DNA of 64,000 bases. Origin: Kappaphycus alvarezii. Its lineage: Eukaryota > Rhodophyta > Florideophyceae > Gigartinales > Solieriaceae. A program made the position numbers and the translations under genes. A model generated the notes under the pieces. It was not told where the DNA came from. It did not search any database and saw nothing but the letters and a program-made list of their open reading frames with translations. Of the stretch, positions 1 through 13,943 are shown one piece after another. The stretch lies in contig NADL03000673.1 in the NCBI GenBank assembly GCA_002205965.3, positions 1,364,001-1,428,000 on the forward strand, in the 5' to 3' direction. How positions within the stretch are numbered: position 1 is the first letter of the stretch; the number at the start of each line of letters is the position of its first letter.

Positions 1-3000
1 TCTTACGTATCCACCACATTCGCCATCAACGGATGCACTCATTGAACATACAAATACTGGTCGTAAGAATTTTTTACGAATTACGATGCGACTGGCCCCG
101 TTTCTGCACAGAAAATATTGCTTAACTATTGTAATGTGGCGTTCTGTTGACATTTCATTTACGAGTTAAGAAATGCACATGAAATGAAAACTTGAGCGGC
201 CATAAGCATATATAGGTATAGTAACATTTCTTAACAAATACCACACCATAAATGGTTCAAGTACCCAGACCGTGTCGATAAACCCCATTATTTATCGAAA
301 ACCTGTTCTGATTCTTTACGATCGCTTGTTCATTACAGGCGAAATAAATTAAATTACTGTTATCAATGAGATTTAAAGCAGTTGTGTGTCTTCGTAGTCA
401 ATATATCTGACCTGTGTTATGAGAAAATAGAATTAACGCTTAATTTGAATATAGTTCTTGCTTCTTCTGAGCATCTAATCCACTATTATCTTACAAAAGA
501 AGAGTTGGATGCCGTTTCCAGATTTTCTCGATCCTTCGTGCCCTGACATGTCTATGGAAACTGATTTAATCGGACAACGTTTCGAAATTATCAATGTAAA
601 GTAGGCTTTGAGAGTCTAAAAAAGGACATATATTTTTGATGATAACTATGAGTATCAATTCAAGAAGAGAAGACTTGGCAGCAGTCCTAGTGGAATCATA
701 TCACCGCCTTCAATATAAGGTAGTGGTGCTCTCATGAAGATGTTAGGCTAAGGGCTAAGGAACGAAACGTATTTTGTTGGCGGGTGATGCTGGAGCCTGT
801 TATTTTTCGTCGTGCGGATGACAAAAGACAGAAATTTGTATGTTACAACGTAATTATACTAACTTATTACTTTTCTTTTTACTTGTACCTCTATTTTTTG
901 GTTCTTTGCTGATTTATTTGCTTATCATCTAATATATCTCGGACCTATGAACCCCTTCAATGTTTTTACAGTGATTCACATTTTTTGAAATGACGGGCCA
1001 TAACCTGTGCGAACTCATATATGTGTAGAGCTTCAAGAATAGTATGTAGGATCATTTCAACCACAGAGTCTGTACCCCTAGTCAGATAGTCCAGAGGTAA
1101 GCGAGTTAGATCTGTCACGTATCATCTGATTCACAAAGTTCCGGACACAGAAGGTCACAAAGAGAGGCTTTGTCAGTAATTATACTAAGTTTTAATATTT
1201 ATGGCGTTGAAAGCCAAAATGGTCCCTTACAAAAAGATACACAGCTCACATAACTTCTTATTCCGTATAATAAATTGACATCTAATGTTTGCTTGGCATC
1301 AGAAATATTTCAGAAAACAATAAAACGCCATGTAAACTCGCCCAGTAGAGTCGGAGAGTCAATAAGGCCAACTAGGGTCAATTTTCAGTCTTTTTTGGAT
1401 TTTTTGTCAATGGCAAGGATTTTTAGTTTTCTTTTTCAATTTTTTTCCATTTGTTAGTAACTCTTGTGCACGTAAAGGGCCTATTTTATTAAAATAAAAT
1501 ATTTTGGTACTGTTCATGTAGAGTTTTTGGACAAGGAACTGTTTTAAGCGCAAAAAATCTCACTGAGAAGCTCTTATCTGTGATATTTTATGGTCCCGTT
1601 ACTTCTTTTTTCGAATCTTTTACTTTTTGAAGTTTATATTACAATAAACTTGAATTTGGACGCAATGGGGTACATGATCGGTGTTTTCTGTGTTGTTAAG
1701 GAACTATGAGCCTCTTTTTACCCGATATTACCATGTCGTTCCGCTGAGGAGGGGTAATGGGTTTCCTGTATACTATGCCAGCGTAAGGTAAATGAACCAG
1801 GATAATATCTTATATTGGTAAAGTAATATATATTGACTCTAGATTAATAAATTTCTTACAGGGTTTTATTTGAAGCGAAATTCAGCTTTGGGGCACACAC
1901 TACACAGTGCTCTACGCTAAAATTCTAACCAATGGAGGTCACGTACAGTCACCCCATATGGTGCAATCTCTATAAAAAACGCAGGAAATGTGATCCGGCA
2001 GTCTGGAGGGGAAAAAAGGCGTAGTCTACTTCCTTTATTTCAGTACCTAGTTCGGCCCCGCTTCAAAATTTTATTACTAAAAGGCACCCTATAGTTTCTA
2101 GATGAATTTTTCGATTTTCAATTTCCTGTTTTTGAAAAAGGCATAAAAATATGCAATTGGAGATGGTAAAAGGTGCAGAATATACCAAATCTTTTATTAC
2201 TATAAAGTTTATAAAAATGAAGTGAACTTACGACATGTAAAAACTTGATAATTGGCTGGAACGTACGAGGTCATTAACAAGAAAGATGCCGCTTCCCGGA
2301 AACAATGCCAAATCACATCACAAATTTGGGGATAGTTATGTTACAAGAGCAAGAAAACGTTGAAAGTTATTCAATCTCCTGAAGAAGACTTTTTTATTTT
2401 GCCTAATCATTTGCAGGTAGATCAGGCCAATCACCCCATTCGCCAATCATCAGGCGTCGAATGGAACCTTGATGTGCATGAAAGCGAGGAGAGATTCGAG
2501 CTAGTATGCAGCACTAAACATAGTAGTAGTATGAAGCTTTACACCGCTGTTGAATCTGTGAAAAAGCCCTGTACGAGCAAAGTGCTACATTTCAATTGTT
2601 GCTGAAACAAAAATCGTGGATTATCTACAAAATAGAGCCAGTCGAGGGCTCGAAATTGAGGATGGATCACTGAAAAGTGTGACAGCTGCTGTAATGGGGG
2701 AGAAAGGAAACCGTTTTGCAATTGATGCAGCTTCAGATGCATAGGTACGATCATTCAGGTTAAAGGACGAAGAAGGTATATATCATAAAAATTAAAAACG
2801 GAACCCGTCCAATCGAGTGCTGCTAACTTCCGTAAGGTGCTCTCTTTTAATTGCAACTCATAACGAGTTTAAAAGGAAGCAAACTGCACAGAAGAAGCAC
2901 TCTCACTTGATTTTTAAATCTCGATGCGACAGAAATGAAGTGTTTTGTTTTAATAAGAATGGTTTTGTGGACACTGGTGGTAAAAAGAGAGACTATAATT

Positions 3001-6000
3001 TTTCCAAAAGGTATTTTTAAGTAAAAAATTGACTGTTTTAATCACCGTTTTACCGTACAGAGTTGCTTTACTCCCGTTCTTCTATTCGAATTAAAATATT
3101 AAATGAATAGTTGGTTACGTTCGCTGATTGAGGAAATTTGGAATTATATAATGCTCTTATCCGGTGTTTTTTACATGCAGTGATTGGTTAGAAAAAATGG
3201 GCTCCATTTTTCACACGGATAATGACCCACTGGAGCCTGGGGTCAATAAATTCCTCAGTAATCAAATATGCCGTCACACACAAAGTCCTTTGTATCATTA
3301 CCACGCAAAAAATCTTCATATCGATTGACATAAGTCTTTCTCTGGATTTTCATTGATCGGGAGGTCCAATATGAAATAATTCATATTCTCAACAAAAGGA
3401 CACATTTATTGCACCTTAAAGATGCCAAGACTAAAACTTGTTTTCAAACAATCCTTCTGAAGACTGTCGGCATGATTCCTTACAATTTCATTTCGTATTC
3501 ATCAAATACGGATAGGACGTTGATTTTTGGAATAGGTAGCTCCCTGTCGTTGACCAAAAGTAGTATAATAAGCTTTCTTCAGGGTGAAAGTTTGGCTAAT
3601 AGGTTATAAATAAGGTCAAGGGTCCTCAAAAGCATGTAATGGGTCTATGTTCCCGTAAATGAATTGATCTACAAGAAATGGGGAGCTCAGTTCTATCCAT
3701 ATCTAAAAAATAATCTGCACTTGTATTCTACGACTTTCAGGAAGATCTTCAAGGAAGTATGGAAACTATTTATGCTTCGTACAATGTAAAAAAGGATGTT
3801 AGAAATCCCTTCCGAGCTCCTTCCCCAAATCCTACAATAAGTGTGATGAGCTGTAGCCAACATGTAGTGTACCGCGCACAACATGTCGTCGCTTCTGAGC
3901 TTAAGAATGTAATTGAAACGCAATCTAAATATAGCCTCGGTGGAATGATTGAAGTTGTTCAAAAAAGGGTTAAATGGGATTTGTTTAGAGCTAGTAGTAC
4001 CAGTTGTGGACCTGCAGTGTGAGTTTGATTTCAAACCATGCTTCAGGATTTGCAGTACGGATATCATATCCTGATAATTAGCTGCAACCTTGAGTTTGGT
4101 AGTACTGCAATCCATGCGGTGAATTGTTATTTCACTCTTCATAGTTGTGCCCCACGGCTCAATTGCTTACTTTATTTTGATATTCAACTCCATTCTGAAG
4201 GAAAGTAACCGCAAAATTAACAGCACGTACCGAAGGGTAACTTTATTAGCGTATGTTCCTTTTATTTGCTATTTTACAGAGTCATGGTTCATAGGTGTTA
4301 CAAATGTAACTTTGGCATAAGAAAACATTAAACTCTACAAAATGAAACTTCCAAATTTGCTTTTTTGTTAGATTGGAAGAATCAGAAAATCACAAATCGC
4401 GATTTATTTCGTATTACTTTGGAATTAAAGCAGGACACGAGACACGTTTGATAAGTAAAAATTATTTCTAGCTCCCAGTATATGACCTCGGACGGAAGAG
4501 AACAGTCGTAGCAAATACCGACTCGAAGCAATTTTTGCCCCCAAAACAGACCGTTTCTCGCGAGGGTGCCAGGTAGTGTATGACCTTTGAGACGAAACTA
4601 CATTACGGACTTCTACTGGTCCCATTTCATGTCTCTGATCATATCTTTACTCATCAGTTATTTGTAATGTACTGCACTCACCTTAAGCTTCCCTTAAATA
4701 ATCAACATTCATCACCACATTCTTTTTCTTTCAGATCTGATCGAAAGTCACTGCTTAAATTACTACTCATTCCTCCCTGATCAACAAACAGATGTAATCA
4801 ATCCTCTTATCATGAAATCAGTCTCTAACTTCCCATTCTTTACTGAAATAGATGAACTAGATAAGCCGCTAAAAGTGGACGAGAAGCGGTTACTTCTGAT
4901 GTTACCGCATCACATAAAGCCGAAAATAACTTTTAAAGTGATTGAAGGAGACTGCATAAGGCATCTACACGGATCTTACTTAAAGATAAAAGGAGTAGAT
5001 CATAGTTCCCGTACATGGCAGCTACAGAAATCACAGAAATTCACTCCAATTTATACTGTGAGACGAAATACAAACTGCAGATAACCATTTACATGCATTG
5101 TTTCATAGAGAGCCGATATCCATCGACAAGAAAACCGATAGACACAGACTTTAAATGCGCTAACCCCTCGTGGCGGTAATGTTAACTGAAGAAAAGGGTT
5201 TCGTATTGGAGCCCAAAGGGGAAATAGAGGGAGGCCCGTAAATGATTTTTCTCGCAGCGAAAATGAAATTCTACTTGAATTTTTACATAATATCCTTACG
5301 CTTGCCAAAAAAGAACGATAAAAGGTGGGAGAATTACATGAAATAATACATCAGGCAAAAGGCCCAACTTAAACTCCCTTCGACAAAAGGTTTATATTCG
5401 CCACTGGAGATCCCAGTATACCTCCAGAGATTTTAAAAGCCAAAGATATTTGGCAGATATTGCTCGGGAGGGATGGATAACGGTACAGATACCAGCAGAG
5501 ATGGGAAGAAGCAGGTATAAAAAAGTAGCAGCGGAAGCAGAATAGAACGCGTGGAGAATGGGAGGATTGTGTTAAGTTGACTGGTATTTAATGCAAAGAG
5601 TAGTAGAGGGAGCAAAAGTGATGCTTTTTGTGGATTTTTGATCTACAAAGGTGTGAGTTATTACTGTAAGCAGCCGCCAGACTTGATGGTTTCCAGGGAG
5701 GGGCAATAACGTACTTTCAACACTGACTAAGCTGAGTATAGATTTAATTCAAATTCCTGGTACTACACACATTGTACCTGGTACTAGGAACAAATTACTA
5801 TAAATAGAATGCTTATAATGGGGTCTGTGAACCACAGAATCTGAAATCTGGTGTATAATTTAGTTAAATCTGTGAATAATGTATCATCAGTCGTAGTTCA
5901 CGGTTCAACGTCTGGCCTGTTACTTTAAAATTGATCTGTATCTCTATCTCATCCGCTTTTAATTTCCGCAGTCACCAGTAACATTAAAACTCGAATAATA

Positions 6001-8250
6001 TCAAAATTAACGTTTGAAATTACCTTTAAAATATTTTGTTATGTACCTACTGCCGACACGGCGAACTGATTTTGAACTCATCATATCCGGATCATAAATA
6101 GTGAATTTTCAAAGTACCGGTACTGGCGCATCAAAAGAACCTATAGACCAAGAAAGTATAAGCCTACAGATTCTTGTGATGCACCAGTACTGGCCTATAG
6201 GTTCTTGTGATGCAAATGATCAATTCGTTAAACGTGTTACATCGGAACCCTGTTGTGGGCGTATGGTGTCGGCTTGTAACCTAAACACAAGATATCCGGC
6301 TGGAGACTGTGACCTTGGATAGTGCCGTTCCCTATATGGCCGTCAAAGCAGATGCGGGTATGGGTGTTTTAATCCAGTTTTTTGATGCTTGCAAAGTACT
6401 CTGCACCAAGTTTGTCGCTTGAAATGTGGATTGCTTGATTTAATAGCAGCTTCGCATAGATCATGGCTCGACTCCTACACTTAAAGCTATCCACTACACT
6501 GTATTCACAAGCAATATTTCGGATCAATCCTGCTCATCACGCTTCTACTTGATTATGAATTCTCGATACTTTCGTGTTACTTGTAACCATACTGTGTCCT
6601 AAACGATATGTGAACACATGTCGGTTTCCCCGAATGTTACACAGTAGTGTCCAATTGCTAACGGCAAGTATCTGTGTCATGTAATTGAGTGCCATGGAAA
6701 CGAGATTAAATTCTATCCATGTATAAATTTCTAGTTAGACTTATCTCACAATATATTAGTTCCCAAGGAATCCATTCAGGACATTCTTAAGAACCATGAA
6801 CTATGGAAAAAGTACTCATATTTTAGTACATTCAACTGTTCTCAACAGTGCCAAGGAGGAGAAGAGAGGTTTTCGATTCAGTTTTTCTGGATTCACTCCA
6901 AAGATCAAAAAAATGGACTATAGTGTCTGATAGTGTTAATCTAGGACAAAAGGGAAGTTAATCCAGTGGAACTGATCATTCATTACGACATAAAGAATTG
7001 AATCGCTTAAATTCCCAAAGTTTTTTGAACAAGAGATTGGAAAAATAGTCCAATCTTGGCAAACCAGATCTGTCCTAAATTCAAGAAGTTGAGGATTATG
7101 TATTACCGTTGCCTCGAATGAGGACCCAATATTCGTCTCAAATGTTGACCATCGTTTGAGGGATGAAAAAAGCATTGATCCAACCATTTTCCAACAAAAT
7201 GATGCCAATGAGATCTTAATACTGAAAGATAAATACGTAACGCCGAAGTCTTCCGCTTTCTGTTGAGCTACTGCAAAAAAATCATTACTCGCTGTCTCAA
7301 TGGTTTCGGGGAGCGTACGCTTCACTGTCGATCAATACAAGTATATTTAGGATATAATTGATCTTGGCATTTGCGATAAAGAAATCATATCAGATTCATT
7401 CTCGTTCCATTCGGACATTAGAATTGATGAAAAAGATCATTTAATAGTACTCCAGGGAGCAGTAGGCTTCCAAACTACAATGTAGTAACAAAATATCGGT
7501 ACATGGTATCAAACATCGCTTACAAGTCAGTTTAAAACTGACATTTATAGCTCAGATGCAGTTTCCGGTGTACTACAGAATGCGAAAAATACAACCAAGG
7601 ACTTCGTGTTGAGTGAAGGTGAAAAAGAGTAGGATGAAAACGGCAATGAAGATGGTGCCAACAATCTGCACCACCAATCTCTGATTCAAAATATACAGAT
7701 AATTGAGGGGAAAACATCGACAGGTACCTGTTTATATTGTTCTCCGTACTTCTTGGGCAAAGTATAATGTCTTGAATCCGGTTCTGTTCAAACTCGTGTT
7801 CGGTAAATTTTCAAGAACTAATTCTATAGAGAACCTGACAGTGAGACCTTGATACGTGTATCGGCTGGGGATTTACCACTAGCATCAATTGAGAGTCGGC
7901 CAATTATCAAAGAAAGATGGAATGTATTAGATTCCAGCACTTCCATGTAAATCGAAGATAATGGAACTTCTGTCTCTGGCAAACCTTTTACCACTGTGGA
8001 ACTTCATATTCGTGACAATTCTTTGTCTAAAGTCTCCGAGATGCTCGTACAAAATACATTTGATGGCTACAAGTCAAATTGAATTCTTGGTAACACGTGG
8101 ATGTCACACGGCATTCAACCAGAACAACATCTGAAACTGTAGAAGTACTTCTTTAGTCCCACATAATTGATGTGAGTACAAAACACTTATCAAATATGTT
8201 GAGGCAGTTGCATGTCAGAACCCCTATCTCTTAGAAAAATAGATGGATAC
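1..8250. other. AT-rich spacer without a supported gene
   Basis: The stretch is AT-rich, with frequent stops in all frames. The few open frames are under 150 codons, and several have only GTG or TTG as a possible first codon, which is not meaningful in a eukaryotic nucleus. Frames near 2.36-2.6 kb, 4.8-5.1 kb and 7.9-8.1 kb read a little like degraded protein, but I recognise no family in them. The region probably consists of old decayed transposon sequence, since the only identifiable fossil lies directly downstream on the plus strand. I see no RNA gene, tandem repeat or clear promoter. Confidence 0.6.
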
Positions 8251-8734
8251 AAGAGAAACATCTCAGCTTAATATGCACTCCTATCCAGTATTCTCATTGG
8301 TGATCTGGGTACAATATCCATTCCATCACGTCTTCGTCCAAATGATGCTAATGCGAACAAGTAGCATTCCTGGTATATTGTCGGAAACAAATGGACTACA
8401 TGCTGGATAGTTTGAAGATTCGAGCGGGGTTCGACATCACGAAAACTAACGCGATCTCGTATATATGAAACAGCCGGGGATTTGGCGTTTCTCTGGCAGG
8501 ACAGAATAAGGTCCATTCTTTTGGTAAGGTTATCACGGGATGCATCGTGCACATATGGTAATCTAAATTCGATGAGTACTCATCCAAATAGCCAGTTGAA
8601 CTAAATTTATACTCAGACAGGAAGGGTGAACTTCGTTATCCTGCAAAGAGGAAAACAATATGTTGTCTATCGAAGGTAATTATAATACGTTCTCCAGGAT
8701 TTGTCCGCGAGTGTGAGCTCGTGGTGTCTATTTA

Positions 8735-10105
8735 TTGCCTCTGGGGCTTCCTGTGGAATCATTTAGAAGTAACAGCGCTGTCAAGATAATATACCGTAAA
8801 ACCCCAGGGGTATCCAGTAATCATGTTCTTTCTTTCATTATTGAATATATCGTCAGTGGTACCATTAACAGTATCGACGGTGCCCTTCGCAGTGGTGATC
8901 CATGCAAAATTTTCTTGGGTGTAGTTTTGTTCATTACTGACTACCGTGGAGCGGCACACGTCATTGACGTACTAGGTCACAACCCCAATTCCTCATGCAC
9001 ATTATGTACGTTTCAAAGGTTACCGAAGAATGTTGCAATTGAGTCAAGATATGGGTACACTACATCCATATCCACAAATAATTCCTCTTTACTACGTAAC
9101 GCTGCTAAGCACGAAATACTTCGACAAAGCAGTATACCTTCTCAGGACTGTACCTATCTCGAAATGAAAAGTACAGATCACATATCAGTCTCGCACTGCC
9201 CTTTAATCGAGTTACACCGCCGACTCCTTACGATGACGGAAAATATAGCAGTTAATGATAAAAGCGTCCAGTTGTCCATGGAATATTTGATCCATACAGA
9301 TTGAATCTATTTGCTCCAGACCATCTTTTATCTGGCCTTGTTCAGAATATTTTTGTCGTATACGTATGGAGTATTCCAAACTGCTGAACTGAGAAGCACG
9401 GCACATGTTTCCTTCGTTAATGCTCTGATATGAAACTGGTTTGTTTATCAGAAAAGTGTGTTCGACGAGAAGAAAAAATGTTTGAACAGTATGACACTAT
9501 CAGGTATATTCTCAGTTCTCATTGTCTCTTTTCTGATACTCAATCAATTAACAGTCTCTTTTGATGAGATCACTCACATCATAAAATATGGTTCAGAAAT
9601 GAGTATTTTGCAATCTCTGATTGGTTGCCCTATTGGTGGCCAGAGGTAAAAGTAAATAGTCATGTCTATTCAGGTTTTGTTACCGGAGCATCAAGATCAC
9701 ATTAAATTTCCGGATTCAGTACCAAACCAAAGATATATGCACAAGAAGTAAATAAATTATGCAAGATTTCAGACTACGCACTGTCTGTGCTTGATAAGCC
9801 CAACAACCGCCAGATCCTTGAATTGTATGATTTCACAATTCCTGCCGTGATGCATTGTAGGGAGTTCATGGAACTTCTTTATGAAGCCACTCAACAACCT
9901 CCGAGACGTTATATTGCAAGAAGAAACCATCATCATGCTCATATCCTCGCAGTTGAACACTGGTTTTGTACGTATTGGTTGTGTAGGATTGTAGTTCTGC
10001 ATTCCAATGCAACAAGGGAAACCACAAAAAGGTCGCCGTACTCGACAGACTTAAGAACATTCTGCTTAGTAACGATGTAGATTTGATAGATGGACGTGAC
10101 CACAC
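8735..10105 (+). pseudogene. Decayed Tnp2/CACTA (En/Spm)-like DNA transposase
   Basis: Three co-linear plus-strand pieces resemble successive parts of a Tnp2-type transposase. About 8,860-9,010 reads as a segment with FITDYRGAAHVIDVLGH followed by a C-x2-C pair (SSCTLCTF), like the catalytic-region block of Tnp2 proteins in which an Asp is followed by 'AAH..GF.GH..C..C'. About 9,280-9,350, in another frame, reads FDPYRLNLFAPDHLLSGLVQN, the 'DHLL.GL..N' block. About 9,787-9,960 reads LELYDFTIPAVMHCREFMELLYEATQQP and then NHHHAHILAVEH, like the carboxy-terminal helix region. Frameshifts and stops separate the pieces, and no terminal inverted repeats were found. The family call rests on motif memory and is moderate; the gene is clearly inactive. 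Confidence 0.5.
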
Positions 10106-12740
10106 TGAGTTGATCCAGAACGAAGATATTGTGATAGAAAAATTTTTAAAGAAATCCTAGGTTAAAAAGATGGGCAAAAGTTATCCAAACGGATTCATTT
10201 CAATTCCCATTGCAGAAAATGTGGATGGGAAATCGAAAAAATGGAAGGAAAAAGACGCAAAAGAAGCACTGTGCGGAATCTTACCCTTCCAACTATATTG
10301 TACAGTATTTATTGGACAGGTATGAAAAATAATTACCGACCATATCTGTAGGATTGAGATGCGCAGTATACATGAAGCTATGCGTTCAAGTCGAAGAAAA
10401 TAATTTCGCATCACTGGGAAACCACATGGGTTCAATACCCTATTGAAGACTGTGCCTTTCAAACTATTGTCACAAGCGGAGATATTTACATTTTCATCGT
10501 TCGTGACAACTTGGCAAACCATTGGGCTATGTAAAATACATTATACGCACCATTTTATTCTTACTAAGAGGAAAAGAAGAACTTTTTGTGTATGCGTGCA
10601 GTAAATTGCTCAGGACAGCGGCAAGGTTCAAATTCCCGGTGGACTGTTTGGTGAGGTCACCGCCTAGTATCGTCAGGAACCTGTTCCCATTTTAAGATAA
10701 GTCAACACAGTAAACTGTTTACAGGTCAGGTCTGCAGCTCAAGCTTAAACTTTCTTTTCACTAACTTGCAACTCTAACCATGAGGAGTGTTTTCTGCAAC
10801 TTTCAAAGAGCACATACGTAGTTTTCATAGTGATCTGACACACTTTGTGGAACCTGTATGTATCTTGGTGGTAACTTTCAGTATACATGTTTAGTAAGAG
10901 AGTCTATTACTACGATATCTAAATATCTACATCGCTACACTGTTTATCTCAATAAGCAATTCAAACGGTTTCGCACTATATGTACATTGCTTAGAGACAA
11001 AACTTCACCTACTCCCTTATTCAAATAACAAAATACAGCAGATTCACGTGCAATGTCACCGGCCATAGCAAAGAGCTCGTACAAATTCTGGAGAAAATGA
11101 ACTTTTATAATATTTAGGGTGATAAAAATTCCTACATATGATGCCTTGCAATTGCCACAGTAGCAGATCTGAGGCGACAAATGAAGTGTCTAATGCTTTC
11201 GGATTGAGACCTTCTTCAATGATAAGTTAATACCTGGACAACATATAAATCTTCTCCTTAAAACATTCATCGGTGGCAGATGTTGCATGGTGATTACTGT
11301 GCAACAGATTAAAGTTTCGGACTTGGGCAGGACCTTCATATTTTTAATATGAATTCATAAGTGTAATACACTCATTGTCTTCGCGGGACTTGTACCGTCA
11401 CTGGCCAATGTAAGATAATTTTTTTTAAATTGAGTGGGAATTTAAAAAAACATTATTTTAGGTATGCAAAAAATTTCATTTTTAGAAGAAGAGTTCGTAT
11501 TGTCATTTTTACTGTAGTCGTTTTTATTGCTGATCCCATTTCAGATATCTGAACAAACACATTCAGGAGTTGTTGCTGGAATTGTTCTCGGTACTCGTAG
11601 TTAAAGATTGTTGTACTCTTCAAGCGCATCTTGAAAATTGTTGTGACACGAATTGGTCATATAGAACAGCTATAGGTACGTATAAGTTTTTATATTTAAC
11701 TTTTTCCCTGAACTCGAAATTTGGTGATTATAAGACTATATTAATAACATTTTGATATTTAATCGTACTGCAAGATGCTAACGTGCTACCAGGGAAGTGA
11801 ATAATTTTGGTTATCGTATTTATTACTCTATTTAAAATAGTGATAGATGATTCCGCCCCGAATTTACTTTGCTCTCGGACCAACAGAAGAGATTTTCTAC
11901 TCTACTTCGAGTGTTCCCCCAGGGTTTGGGGAATTTCAAGGAGGTCTAGTCCGTTCTCTTTCATGCAGTCTTGAAAGAAAAGAGCAAAAAGGAGCTTAAA
12001 CAGGGCAAACTTTTAGTATGGCGAGGCACGTAACTTTCTCTTGATGTTACATTATTTATAGCCGTATGAACCTCAGCAGCGAAAAGGTCCAATTTATTCA
12101 GACTCGAGAAACGATATGCAATGCAACTAAAATACAGATTCAAACAAGAATACACGAGATTTGGTGTTAAAATACCTTACTGATGAGTCAATTCATTGGT
12201 AAACTAATAATATTACTTTAATAGTCTGAGCTCTCTACAAGCCCGGGTCTGAAGGCTTGAAAAGTTCCATTGACGTATCTCGGCGATGTTCAAGCATGGA
12301 TACTATCCGCCTCATGGGCCAATTTATATCTAAACTGCAGACATTATCAAATGATAAGCTAAATGGGGAGTCAGTATCGGCCAGAATGCTCATTAAATGG
12401 AATTTTCGCGGAGATATAACAGTAAGACTGTCTACGAAGATAAAACAGACGGATTTTGGCTCATAAAAGCCTTCCTCAAGCGAATTAATTGCTTAAAGTG
12501 TTGCTATTTTCTGAATATTGGCCGTTAGAAACGATATTATCCAGATAGATGTTTAAGGGTAACAAGCAATAAGAGAATGATGCATCGAGCGCATCATGAC
12601 ACACAAACTACTTTGATCACTTGGGGAAAGTTTTGGGTTATCTAAGTGTATGGAAAATGTAATCGGGTTGATCCACGCCGCTCAGAGTGGGTTGCGCGGG
12701 ATAAGTCGTCAATAAGTAACACGAAATAACATTCCTTACA
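10106..12740. other. AT-rich spacer, possible downstream part of the Tnp2 fossil
   Basis: No supported gene is present. A short plus-strand frame at about 10,169-10,320 is rich in Lys and could be the decayed tail of the transposase just upstream. The remainder has stops in all frames and no recognisable repeats. Base composition becomes clearly more GC-rich after about 12.65 kb, which marks the end of the AT-rich domain. Confidence 0.5.
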
Positions 12741-13249
12741 AGGCTGGCTCAATGCCATAAGCATCCCGCGTTAGACATGACGGCCGCGGCGGCGTGCCTT
12801 TGGGTTAGCACAGCTCGAAACTTGTCTCCATCGCTCGGGCAACCATTTTCCTCGCGATATCGGTTACCACCACACACTAGTCTGTATGTCAGTCTCCAAT
12901 GGTGGATATGGGGATAGGAAGGAGCCTGTTTCTCGCTGAAGCCACGAGCAAAGGTTAATATCATCTGCGCTTGATGGATATTGCTGCTTTTTCGAAGTTA
13001 AACGGAGTGTGTACTATAATGGAACGCACGGCTCGTGTACCTTTTTCGCAAACAACGTACAAGTGGTGCGTAAACATGGCGACACGAGAATGCAGTACAT
13101 TGTACACCGAAAGTTACACTGTACACGGCGTAGCGAAGGCAGACGTGCGCCACTGTCAAACGGACGTTTTAGTGGCTCAATTAGTAACGAAACAACGGGC
13201 ACGTACCGTAGAATGACGGATTCAGTTTATGCTACCGTAGCAGTACTTA

Positions 13250-13943
13250 TTAATGGGTTTTCGGCCTACCAGAGGCGACGTGAATGTAAGTTAGCACCCT
13301 TTCTGCAAAAGTGATTGGGGCTTTCTCTGACTGCTCCTTTCCTTTACCACCTGAGTCCCTTTCTACTTCAATAAATCGATCATTATCAATTACTTCGCTA
13401 CAATTAACGGCGTTTTGTGACGAGAATTGCGGTGCCACCGACGGAAAAGTAAGTGCATAAAAAGTTCCTGGTCCGGAATCCTCCCCCCTTACTGCAAAGA
13501 GGTCGTAATCATCTCCGTCGAGCATTAGTTTTGCCTGTACCCGTTACCGCAGCTTGCGCACGTCTAGTCTGTCTCCGTTGCCGTCTCACGTTACCGTTTC
13601 CGTTGCACCGTCAAACTTAACGGAACTGATACCTTAAGGTAGAACGAAGAATCGTCAAGGACTAACACCCTCTTTATTTCGTGTGTATACCGCTTGGCAG
13701 CCGAGGACACCCACTTACGCTCTAGACTGTAAGTACGCACTCTCCTACTAGAAGGCGCAAGAGGATTGGCGAAAGTGACATCAAAGAAGTCCGTTTCTCC
13801 ATTTCTACCCGCAGCCTGAATATTTGGCCTTGTGCGGTTAAGCCCCTGTCGCTGCTCGATGGTAGGGTGACGGACTGCTTTCTGTAGTTCTTGGACGAGG
13901 AGGAAGACTTGACGGTCGTATCGTCGGGTTCAGTGTCCGCCAT
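13250..13943 (-). other. Two unassigned minus-strand open frames
   Basis: Read on the minus strand, an ATG frame starts at 13,943 (MADTEPDDTTVKSSSS...) and runs about 73 codons. A second open frame of about 91 codons lies at 13,525-13,250. Their acidic/Ser-rich and mixed hydrophilic compositions look more protein-like than random frames. I do not recognise either, and they are not in one frame. They could be two exons of a small gene or remnants of a retroelement leader. No domain, signal peptide or membrane segment is visible. Confidence 0.2.
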
